A DNA stretch of 11,255 nucleotides, from positions 1-11,255 of the forward strand of contig JAKVCE010000043.1 in the NCBI GenBank assembly GCA_022447405.1, written 5' to 3'. Below the pieces are notes generated by a model. The model worked only from the letters and a program-made list of their open reading frames with translations, was not told the DNA's origin and ran no database searches. The translations under genes were made by a program, and so were the position numbers. This document shows, piece after piece, positions 5,840 through 11,255 of this stretch. This DNA is from Planctomycetota bacterium. GTDB taxonomy: Bacteria > Planctomycetota > UBA1135 > GCA-002686595. Positions within the stretch are counted from its first letter, which is position 1. Each line of letters begins with the position of its first letter.

Positions 5840-7659
5840 GAGCTCGTCACCGCCGCGCTCTCTTCGGGCCCGAGGACGGACGTGAGGTCGTTCGAGTCCA
5901 GCCAGGCGTCGAGGGCCTCTGCGTCGAGGGGCTCGAGGATGGGGAGGTGGTGTACACGCTCGACCCCGCTGAGCTCGCGCAGGGTGCGCTCGTTGTCCGG
6001 GTGCTCTTCGCCGACGAGGAAGAGCGCCTCGACCTCGAGCCCGCGCGCCTTGAGCGCCTCGAGGGAGAGCAGGGTGTGGTTCAGGGTGCCGAGGCCTGTG
6101 CGCGCGACGAGGACGAGCCGCGGCCTCTGGGTCGCGATCCAGTCGAGGTTTGTCGTCGCCCCGACGAGCGGGACCAGGAGCCCGCCCGCGAGCTCAACCA
6201 GGAGCGCTCCCTCGGCGCGGGCGCGCTCCTCCTCATAGGCGGCGTCGAGGTGAGCCATGTCGATCACCGCGCCCGCTGACTCCGCCGCGTGGTGCGGAGA
6301 GGCTGGGCGGGGGAAGCGATAGGCGGGGGCGTCAGCCTGCGCCTCGGGGGCGAGCGCGCAGACCGTGGTGGTGTCGCAGTCGTCGCCTGTCTGGACAGGC
6401 TTCCAGTAGCGCGTCGGGCCGCGCCGGCAGAGGGCGCGCGTGAGGAGCGCAGAGACGACGGTCTTGCCGACCTCAGTGTCTGTCCCGACCACGCAGAGCG
6501 GCCGTCGGGCCTCTGCTTCAGCGGGAGCGGGCTGCGGCGCGACGCCGGTCGCGAGCGCGCGCTCTGCCAGCCCGTCGAGGGCGGCGTCGGTGTGCGTCGA
6601 GTGGATGACGATCCGGAGCCTCGCTGTCCCGGCCGGGACCGTAGGAGGGCGGACGGCGCGGACATCGAAGCCTGCAGACTGCAGCCTCTCTGCGAGCGAG
6701 AGCGCGGCCTCGTTGTCCCCTATGGGGTAGGGGAGGATCGCCGCGTCCGGAGCTGGGAGTGAGAGCGCGCTCGCGAGGCGCGCGGCGTTCGCGTGCAGCT
6801 GCGCGCGCGCGTCATCCGCTGCCCTCGCCATCTCCACGGCCTTGAGGAGAGCGCCAGCGGTCGCTGGCGGTGTGCCGGTCGTGAACACGAAGGAGCGGGC
6901 GCGCTCGGTGAGCTCTTGTCGCAAGGCTCTGCTGCCGACGACCAGCGCGCCGCCGACGCCGAGGGCCTTGCCGCCGGTGATGACGCGGGCGGCGAGGCGT
7001 TCGTCAGAGAGGCCCGCTTCGCGCCACGCGCCGGCGCCTGCAGGCCCTACGACGCCGACCGCGTGCGCCTCGTCGACGATGATCCAGGCGTCGTGCTCTC
7101 GGGCGAGGGCCTCGTACTCCTTCATGGGGGCGAGGTCGCCCTCCATGGAGTCCACTCCCTCGATGAGGATGAAGCGCCTGCGCGCACCCCTGCACTGGGC
7201 GAGCGCGTCGCGGAGGCTCTCCGGGTCACCGTGATCAAAGATGAGCGTGCGCGCCCGGGAGAGGCGGCAGGCGTCGATCAGGCTGGCGTGGTTGCGAGAG
7301 TCAGAGCAGATCGCGTCTCCCTCAAGGGCGAGGGTCGTCACGACCCCGAGGTTCGCCTGGTAGCCCGTGGGGAAGAGCAGCGCCGCCTCTGCGCCGAGCC
7401 AGTCGGCTGCGGCGGCCTCGAGCTCTTGATCGATGGAGGAGCCGCCGCCTAAGAGGCGCGAGGCGCGCGCCCCGGCGCCGTGCTCTCTCAGCGCGGCGCG
7501 TCCGGCCTCGATCACCTCGGGGTCCCGGGCGAGACCGAGGGTGTCGTTGGAGGTGAAGTCGTGCCGCGCCTCGTCCGGGAGCTCGAGGGAGCGCGCGAGC
7601 CCGCTCGCTGCGCGCTCTCGCTGTGAGCGCCTGAGCGCGTCGTCGAGCCCTCCAGTCAT
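5836..7659 (-). CDS. bioF-bioD: Fused 8-amino-7-oxononanoate synthase (BioF) and dethiobiotin synthetase (BioD)
   Basis: One 607-residue frame encodes two biotin enzymes. Residues 1-374 are BioF, a PLP enzyme condensing a pimeloyl thioester with alanine: SRLLGGGSSIDQELE (67-81), FPTGYQAN (96-103), His124 in DSRNHASLIDA, VDEAHAVGVVG (195-205), and Schiff-base Lys231 in ITGGKALGVGGA. Residues 375-386 are an Ala/Pro/Glu linker. Residues 387-607 are BioD, which closes the ureido ring with ATP and CO2: P-loop GTDTEVGKT (392-400), Lys420 in YWKPVQTG, ELAGGLLVPL (489-498, usually EGAGG) and TGLGTLNHTLLSLEALKARG (521-540). No ATG or GTG and no ribosome binding site sits in the linker, so a separate bioD is unlikely. 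The start is ATG 7659, 4 bases after the bioB stop, with GGGGTGAAGGG upstream. The frame stays open to 8208, but that extension is antisense noise over bioB. Confidence 0.95.
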   Translation of the reverse strand: MTGGLDDALRRSQRERAASGLARSLELPDEARHDFTSNDTLGLARDPEVIEAGRAALREHGAGARASRLLGGGSSIDQELEAAAADWLGAEAALLFPTGYQANLGVVTTLALEGDAICSDSRNHASLIDACRLSRARTLIFDHGDPESLRDALAQCRGARRRFILIEGVDSMEGDLAPMKEYEALAREHDAWIIVDEAHAVGVVGPAGAGAWREAGLSDERLAARVITGGKALGVGGALVVGSRALRQELTERARSFVFTTGTPPATAGALLKAVEMARAADDARAQLHANAARLASALSLPAPDAAILPYPIGDNEAALSLAERLQSAGFDVRAVRPPTVPAGTARLRIVIHSTHTDAALDGLAERALATGVAPQPAPAEAEARRPLCVVGTDTEVGKTVVSALLTRALCRRGPTRYWKPVQTGDDCDTTTVCALAPEAQADAPAYRFPRPASPHHAAESAGAVIDMAHLDAAYEEERARAEGALLVELAGGLLVPLVGATTNLDWIATQRPRLVLVARTGLGTLNHTLLSLEALKARGLEVEALFLVGEEHPDNERTLRELSGVERVHHLPILEPLDAEALDAWLDSNDLTSVLGPEESAAVTSS

Positions 7660-7663
7660 CCCT

Positions 7664-8626
7664 TCACCCCGAGACGAGGGGCTCCAAGTCGAGCTTGGCG
7701 AAGAGCGCAGCGTCCGAGCCGGGGCTCGGGTTCGGTGTCGTGAGGAGGCTCTCGCCCACGAAGATCGAGTTCGCGCCCGCGAGGAAGCAGAGCGCCTGCG
7801 CCTCCTCTGAGAGCTCGGTGCGCCCGGCTGAGAGCCGCACATAGGCGCGGGGCATGAGGACGCGAGCTGCGGCGATGACGCGCACGAGCTCGGTCCAGTC
7901 GACGCGCTCGTTCTGCTCCATCGGCGTGCCCTCGATGGGGACGAGGTCGTTGATCGGGACGCTCTCGGGCTGCGGGTCCATGCTCGCCAACTCAGCGAGG
8001 AGCTCGGCCCTGGCCTCTCGTCCTTCACCCAAACCCAAGATCCCACCGCAACAAACGGAGAGACCCGCCTCTCGAACCCGCTGCAGGGTGTCGAGGCGCT
8101 CGTCATAGGTGCGCGTCGAGGTGACCTCGTCGTAGTGACTGCGTCCGGTGTCGAGGTTGTGGTTGTAGTAGTCGAGCCCAGCGTCCTTGAGCTTGGCCGC
8201 TTGGGCATCGTTCAACATCCCGAGGGTCACGCAGGTCTCCAGGCCGAGGTCCTTCACCTCGCGCACCATCTCGCAGACGCGGTCGAACTCCGGTCCGTCC
8301 TTCACCTCACGCCAGGCAGCGCCCATGCAGAAGCGGTCTGCGCCGTCTGCCTTGGCGCGGCGCGCGTCCTCGAGGACCTCATCCACACCCAAGAGCCGCT
8401 CGCGCTCGAGGCCCGTCGAGTGGTGGGCGCTCTGCGAGCAGTAGCCGCAGTCCTCGGGGCAGCCGCCCGTCTTGACGTTCAGGAGCTGGGCGCACTGGAT
8501 GCGGTTGGGGTCGTGGTGTTCGCGGTGGACGGCAGCCGCCTCAAAGACGAGGTCTAAGAGCGGCTTGTCGAGGAGCGCGGCAGCCTCAGCGGGGGAGGTG
8601 GCGGCGGGGGCTAGTGTGGAGGCCAT
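7664..8626 (-). CDS. bioB: Biotin synthase (BioB), radical SAM enzyme
   Basis: BioB inserts sulfur into dethiobiotin to form biotin, using a [4Fe-4S] cluster with S-adenosylmethionine and a sacrificial [2Fe-2S] cluster. The 320-residue protein has the radical SAM motif CPEDCGYCSQS, with Cys56, Cys60 and Cys63. The [2Fe-2S] ligands are also identifiable: Cys100 in RFCMGAAWR, Cys132 in ETCVTLGML, Cys192 in VCCGGILGLGE, and Arg264 in YVRLSAGR. YNHNLDTGRSHYDEV (154-168) and NDLVPIEGTP (226-235) are family signatures. All catalytic ligands are present, so the enzyme should be functional. It is the first gene of the operon; its stop is 4 bases before bioF-bioD. The ATG at 8626 has no ribosome binding site but a -10-like TAGAAT 6 bases upstream, suggesting a leaderless message. 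Confidence 0.97.
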   Translation of the reverse strand: MASTLAPAATSPAEAAALLDKPLLDLVFEAAAVHREHHDPNRIQCAQLLNVKTGGCPEDCGYCSQSAHHSTGLERERLLGVDEVLEDARRAKADGADRFCMGAAWREVKDGPEFDRVCEMVREVKDLGLETCVTLGMLNDAQAAKLKDAGLDYYNHNLDTGRSHYDEVTSTRTYDERLDTLQRVREAGLSVCCGGILGLGEGREARAELLAELASMDPQPESVPINDLVPIEGTPMEQNERVDWTELVRVIAAARVLMPRAYVRLSAGRTELSEEAQALCFLAGANSIFVGESLLTTPNPSPGSDAALFAKLDLEPLVSG

Positions 8627-8661
8627 GCGCGGATTCTAGCGAGATTGCGGTCGTCTAAGCG
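8627..8661 (-). promoter_or_regulatory. Candidate bio operon promoter, leaderless type
   Basis: On the minus strand TAGAAT (8638 down to 8633) is 5 of 6 to the TATAAT consensus and ends 6 bases before the bioB ATG. Transcription would start at or next to the A of the ATG. A -35 is not convincing: CTTAGA, 15 bases further upstream, is the best word. No BirA-type operator (TTGTAAACC and its mirror) and no BioR-type box was seen in the 142-base gap, so biotin control, if any, uses something else. Confidence 0.5.
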
Positions 8662-8706
8662 GCCAGATCCGGATCAGGGCTGCGCTGAAACCCAGACGAT
8701 GAGCGA

Positions 8707-8743
8707 CCTCAGGGACAGGCCGGGCCCCTCTCTAGGCCTGAGG
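8707..8743. repeat. Inverted repeat between bioB and kynA
   Basis: CCTCAGG (8707-8713) and CCTGAGG (8737-8743) form a perfect 7-bp inverted repeat with a 23-base spacer, so the arm centres are 30 bp apart, about three helical turns. CAGGCC (8716-8721) and GGCCTG (8735-8740) form a second, overlapping pair. It lies just upstream of the probable kynA -10. It could be an operator for the divergent genes, but GC-rich DNA makes such pairs by chance. Confidence 0.25.
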
Positions 8744-8755
8744 CCCTCGCGGCGA

Positions 8756-8768
8756 TACCCTCACACTC
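8756..8768 (+). promoter_or_regulatory. Candidate -10 element of kynA, leaderless type
   Basis: TACCCT (8756-8761) fits TANNNT and ends 7 bases before GTG 8769. No Shine-Dalgarno sequence lies between. The arrangement repeats that seen at bioB and at the DUF423 gene. The hexamer itself is a weak match to TATAAT. Confidence 0.3.
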
Positions 8769-9881
8769 GTGTCAGAGAAGAAACCGACCACCTATTGGGA
8801 TTACATCCATATAGAAGAGCTCACCTCTCTTCAGAGCGGCCTCGCCGAATCGGAGGAGGAGCTCTCGAATGACGAGGTCCTGTTCATCACGGTCCACCAA
8901 GTCTTCGAGCTCTGGTTCAAGCTCATCCTGCGCGAGCTGAGGACGGCGCGCGACCTCTTCAGGAAGGACCCCGTCGCTGAGCAGGAGCTCTCTGGAGCGG
9001 TCCGCAGCCTCGAGCGTGTGACAACAATCCTCCGGCGCTGCACAGACCACTTCGAGGTCGTCGAAACTCTGACCACTCGCGACTACCTCGCCTTCCGCGA
9101 CAAGCTCTTCCCCGCGAGCGGCTTCCAGAGCCGCCAGCTCAGGCAGATCGAGATCGTCATGGGGCTCGAGGAGGAGGACCGGATCCCCTTCGGGGGAGAG
9201 AAGGGCTTCGCCGCGGCGCTCAAGGAGCCGGACGGGACCCCGTCGGTCTCGATGCAGAAGGTGCGCGAGACCCAGGCCGAGGGCGCGAGCCTGCGCGAGG
9301 CCATCGACGAGTGGCTCTACAGGACCCCGATCGACGGCGTCGCGTTGGATGACGCCGACAGCGAGACCGCTCTCGACCGCTTCCTCATGAAGTTCCTCGG
9401 CGCCTACGACGCCGAGAGCGCGGCCTCCAGGTCGATCGCCCTCTCGAACACCAAGGGCCCCGAGGAGGTCGAGCGCATCGATGAGATGTACGCCGACGAG
9501 CGCGCCTCGGTGCGCGCCTTCTTCTCGCCGAACGAGGCGAAGGGCGGCGCGCGCAGGCGGCGCATCCGCGCGGCGGCCCTCTTTGTGGAGACTTACCGCG
9601 AGCTGCCGCTCCTCGCGTGGCCGCGCGAGGTCCTCGACTCCCTCGTCGAGCTCGAGCAGCAGTTCGTCGTCTTCCGTCAGCGCCACGCGCGCATGGCTGA
9701 GCGCGTCATCGGCAGGCGCGCCGGGACCGGCGGCACGGCGGGCGTCGCCTACCTCGACAAGACCGCGCTCAAGTACCGCATCTTCCGCGACCTCTGGGCG
9801 ATCCGGACGCTGCAGATCCGCCGCGAGGCGGCGCCCGGGCTCGACAAGCCTGAGTACTACGGCTTCCTGCGCCCGGAGTAG
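8769..9881 (+). CDS. kynA: Tryptophan 2,3-dioxygenase (KynA/TDO)
   Basis: This heme enzyme opens the indole ring of L-tryptophan with O2 to N-formylkynurenine, the first step of the kynurenine route to NAD or of tryptophan breakdown. The 370-residue protein begins TTYWDYIHIEELTSLQ (7-22), followed by DEVLFITVHQVFELWFKLIL (35-54) with the active-site His43. FRDKLFPASGFQSRQLRQIE (109-128) holds the substrate-binding Arg110. FRQRHARM (302-309) carries the probable heme ligand His306, and GTGGTAGVAYL (319-329) is the family signature, with Thr320 near the substrate. It is longer than the shortest bacterial forms (about 280 residues) and closer to animal TDO in size; the extra sequence lies mainly around 185-270. 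The start is GTG 8769. No other kynurenine-pathway gene is in the window, so whether it serves NAD synthesis or catabolism cannot be told. It is transcribed divergently from bioB. Confidence 0.95.
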   Translation: MSEKKPTTYWDYIHIEELTSLQSGLAESEEELSNDEVLFITVHQVFELWFKLILRELRTARDLFRKDPVAEQELSGAVRSLERVTTILRRCTDHFEVVETLTTRDYLAFRDKLFPASGFQSRQLRQIEIVMGLEEEDRIPFGGEKGFAAALKEPDGTPSVSMQKVRETQAEGASLREAIDEWLYRTPIDGVALDDADSETALDRFLMKFLGAYDAESAASRSIALSNTKGPEEVERIDEMYADERASVRAFFSPNEAKGGARRRRIRAAALFVETYRELPLLAWPREVLDSLVELEQQFVVFRQRHARMAERVIGRRAGTGGTAGVAYLDKTALKYRIFRDLWAIRTLQIRREAAPGLDKPEYYGFLRPE

Positions 9882-9889
9882 AGGCCCTG

Positions 9890-9923
9890 CGCCAGCGGCC
9901 CTGGCGGGGGTGCGCTGATTTTC
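9890..9923 (+). terminator. Weak terminator-like hairpin after kynA
   Basis: CGCCAG (9890-9895) pairs with CTGGCG (9901-9906) around a 5-base loop, 8 bases after the kynA stop. The only T-run (ATTTTCT, 9918-9924) is about 12 bases further on, too far for a classical terminator. The remaining gap up to the next gene holds no other structure I can support. Confidence 0.3.
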
Positions 9924-10016
9924 TGGGGGAATCCATCCCAATCTCAGAGCCTGAAAGCCCACCCTTTGATGCCCGATAACCCCCAGCAGAGCCCCTCTGC
10001 AACCCGCGAACCTCCC

Positions 10017-10508
10017 ATGCAGATCATCAAGAACGCCATCGCCTCCATCCACTACACCCTCAAGAACGACGAGGGAGTGATCCTCGACACCTCCGAGGGC
10101 CGCGACCCCTTGTCCTTCCACTACGGGGTCGGGCAGATCATCCCGGGCCTCGAGGCCGCGCTCGAGGGCAAGGCAGCCGGCGAGTCGATCAGCGTCCGCA
10201 TTGAGGCGAAGGACGGCTACGGCGAGAAGAACGAAGAGATGATCCAGACCATCCCGCGTGAGCACATGCCTGAAGGCGCAGAGCTCCAGGTCGGCATGCA
10301 GCTGCAAGCGCAGACCCCTGATGGTCAAGCCCAGGTCGTCACGATCGTGGGCCTCACGAACACCGACGTCACCTTGGACGGCAACCACCCCCTCGCAGGC
10401 GTCGCGCTCAACTTCGCCGTTGAGGTGGTCGAGGTCCGCAAGGCGACAGAGGAAGAGCTCGCCAGCGTCCCCGGCGGCGCAGGCGAGTCCGCAGAAGAAG
10501 ACTCCTGA
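10017..10508 (+). CDS. SlyD-like FKBP-type peptidyl-prolyl cis-trans isomerase
   Basis: A 163-residue cytoplasmic folding helper that isomerises peptide bonds before proline and usually also acts as a chaperone. The FKBP domain is split as in SlyD: residues 1-68 (IHYTLKNDEGVILDTSEGRDP, shown up to 31, then YGVGQIIPGLEAALEGKAAGE) and 125-142 (PLAGVALNFAVEVVEVRK). An insert-in-flap domain lies between at about 70-122 (DGYGEKNEEMIQTIPREHMP). The tail (ATEEELASVPGGAGESAEEDS, 143-163) is acidic and has no His or Cys, unlike SlyD proteins that carry a nickel-binding tail, so a metal-delivery role is unlikely. I chose ATG 10017 because SlyD proteins begin MQI-K; an in-frame TTG at 9966 or ATG at 9969 would add 16-17 Pro/Ser-rich residues. 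Neither start has a good ribosome binding site. No transmembrane or signal segment is seen. Confidence 0.9.
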   Translation: MQIIKNAIASIHYTLKNDEGVILDTSEGRDPLSFHYGVGQIIPGLEAALEGKAAGESISVRIEAKDGYGEKNEEMIQTIPREHMPEGAELQVGMQLQAQTPDGQAQVVTIVGLTNTDVTLDGNHPLAGVALNFAVEVVEVRKATEEELASVPGGAGESAEEDS

Positions 10509-10587
10509 GGCTGCTGCTGAGCGTGCTCGGTCGGGCACCAGCACCAGCGGAGAGCCTCCCGCCGAGATTTCCTCTCCGGGTTAGACT

Positions 10588-10614
10588 CTCTATAGGACAT
10601 CGCCTGTCCTTTCT
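10588..10614 (+). promoter_or_regulatory. Candidate promoter with overlapping small inverted repeat
   Basis: TATAGG (10591-10596) is a possible -10, within CTCTATAG (10588-10595), an 8-mer also present upstream of the sigma factor gene (211-218). It overlaps AGGACA (10594-10599), which pairs with TGTCCT (10605-10610) around TCGCC; a short T/C run follows. This could be an operator or a small leader hairpin just before the ATG at 10616. The rest of the gap 10509-10587 holds only weak pairings (for example 10507-10512 with 10553-10558) and no clear terminator. Confidence 0.3.
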
Positions 10615-10615
10615 C

Positions 10616-11255
10616 ATGCAGCCCTCACGCGTCTTAGCCCTATTCGTCGCTTCAGCGCTCCTTTGCGCGGATGCGTCCGCGCAGCGAGGCTCCGTGGGCC
10701 TGCGGGTGAAGCGCTTGCCGGAGCCGCAGGCGAACCTCTACCCGAGCGGCTTCGGGGTCGACTCGCCGCGTGCAGAGAGCATGGCGGCGGGGGAGCGGCC
10801 GGCGATCCTGCTCACCGGGTACTGGCCGCCGACCAACCACATGCTGCGCGAGTTCAGCACGAGCACGACGCAGAACCCTGACGGATGGATCGGCTCGGAC
10901 TGGGAGGGGCGCGGCTATGACGTCTACTCCTACTTCGCTGAGTTCACGGGCGGCGGCTTAGGACAGGGGACCGGCGACCTCGAGGTGGACTACCAGGACA
11001 CCTCCGCCGACTTCTGGCCGATCGCAGACGGGCACCAGCCAAGAGTGGGTGGATGACTTCACCCCGCCCCTAAGGCCGACGCCTGAGCCGCCCGACGCCA
11101 GCGTCCCCCCGGGGTACATCCGCTACTGCACGCTCCCGATGCAGGACATCGTCGACGCCATCGATGTCATGAACATCCCGAACACGACGGCATGGATCGA
11201 CATGACCGGCGGCGGCGGCGGCTACCTCTCGGAGTTCATCGGCTACCACGGCGTC
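10616..11255 (+). pseudogene. Exported protein with 'GYWPPTN' segment, frame broken, runs off the window
   Basis: The gene starts at ATG 10616 with a clear Sec signal (MQPSRVLALFVASALLCADASA, shown in 10616-10681, cleavage probably before QRG). Sensible sequence follows: ILLTGYWPPTNHMLREFS, then NPDGWIGSDWEGRGYDVYSY, then EVDYQDTSADFWPI. This frame ends at TGA 11054. The next frame (codons from 11031) is open to the edge and reads SQEWVDDFTPPLRPTPEPP, then YIRYCTLPMQDIVDAID, then TAWIDM with five Gly and YLSEFIGYHGV, which looks like the same protein continuing. I recall similar exported proteins, distantly like pyroglutamyl peptidases, mainly from planctomycetes and myxobacteria, with a longer middle section; that is from memory. 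The break is a +1 shift, and a net deletion at the junction is possible. It may be a true pseudogene, a sequencing error, or two genes. Confidence 0.6.

Noticed and set aside
7660..8208. 183-residue N-terminal extension of the bioF-bioD frame
   Set aside because: It is Ser/Arg/Thr-rich out-of-frame sequence inside bioB; BioF homology begins at ATG 7659, right after the bioB stop.
8645..8872. 75-residue plus-strand open frame in the bioB-kynA gap
   Set aside because: It overlaps the kynA start in another frame, has no ribosome binding site and no convincing protein character.
8772..10544. 590-residue open frame on the minus strand across kynA and the FKBP gene
   Set aside because: Two well-identified genes occupy the plus strand; this frame has low-complexity Leu/Glu/Asp/Arg composition, no known motif and no start signal.
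11208..11222. Tandem GGC run as a repeat element
   Set aside because: Five GGC codons encode a Gly run in frame with the downstream protein; too short to call a microsatellite, though it could be a slippage site.
1..11255. Mobile elements, CRISPR arrays, defence systems or a horizontally acquired island
   Set aside because: No transposase, integrase, direct-repeat array, toxin-antitoxin pair or sharp change in base composition was seen; the genes look like ordinary chromosomal ones.

Overview
The window is GC-rich bacterial chromosomal DNA, densely packed, with GTG and ATG starts and short intergenic gaps. Nothing in it looks like a phage, plasmid, insertion sequence or CRISPR array. An ECF-type sigma factor is coupled to a large membrane-anchored von Willebrand A protein with an anti-sigma-like N-terminus. 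Together with an exported protein carrying a 'GYWPPTN' segment, this is what I associate with Planctomycetota or deltaproteobacteria/myxobacteria. That assignment is inference from protein style, and no rRNA or marker gene is present to settle it.

Layout. 1-293: mostly non-coding, possibly holding the last ~50 codons of an upstream gene, then a strong hairpin and a short AT-rich leader. 294-3550 (+): ECF sigma factor and VWA/anti-sigma-like protein in a TGATG-coupled operon, closed by a good intrinsic terminator. 3636-4564 (+): a DUF423 membrane protein overlapping by 4 bp a small lipoprotein that resembles a dual-specificity phosphatase but lacks the catalytic Arg. 4568-8626 (-): a compact biotin operon bioB, bioF-bioD fusion, bioA, convergent with the lipoprotein gene and only 3 bp from it. 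8769-9881 (+): tryptophan 2,3-dioxygenase, divergent from bioB. 10017-10508 (+): a SlyD-like FKBP prolyl isomerase with no His-rich tail. 10616-11255 (+): an exported protein whose frame is broken near 11030-11056 and which runs off the right edge.

How the genes work together. BioF makes 8-amino-7-oxononanoate (KAPA) from pimeloyl-ACP/CoA and alanine, BioA converts KAPA to DAPA, BioD closes the ureido ring to dethiobiotin, and BioB inserts sulfur. All four late steps are therefore encoded here in three genes. The pimelate-making genes (bioC/bioH or bioW) are not in the window. The sigma/VWA pair looks like a signalling unit in which an extracytoplasmic VWA domain could control the sigma factor through an anti-sigma-like cytoplasmic tail.

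The observations most worth a second look are the BioF-BioD fusion, the sigma-VWA unit, the apparent leaderless promoters (TANNNT 6-7 nt before the start) of three genes, the Arg-less phosphatase-like lipoprotein, and the broken exported gene. I did not find a clearly new multi-gene defence or mobile system.
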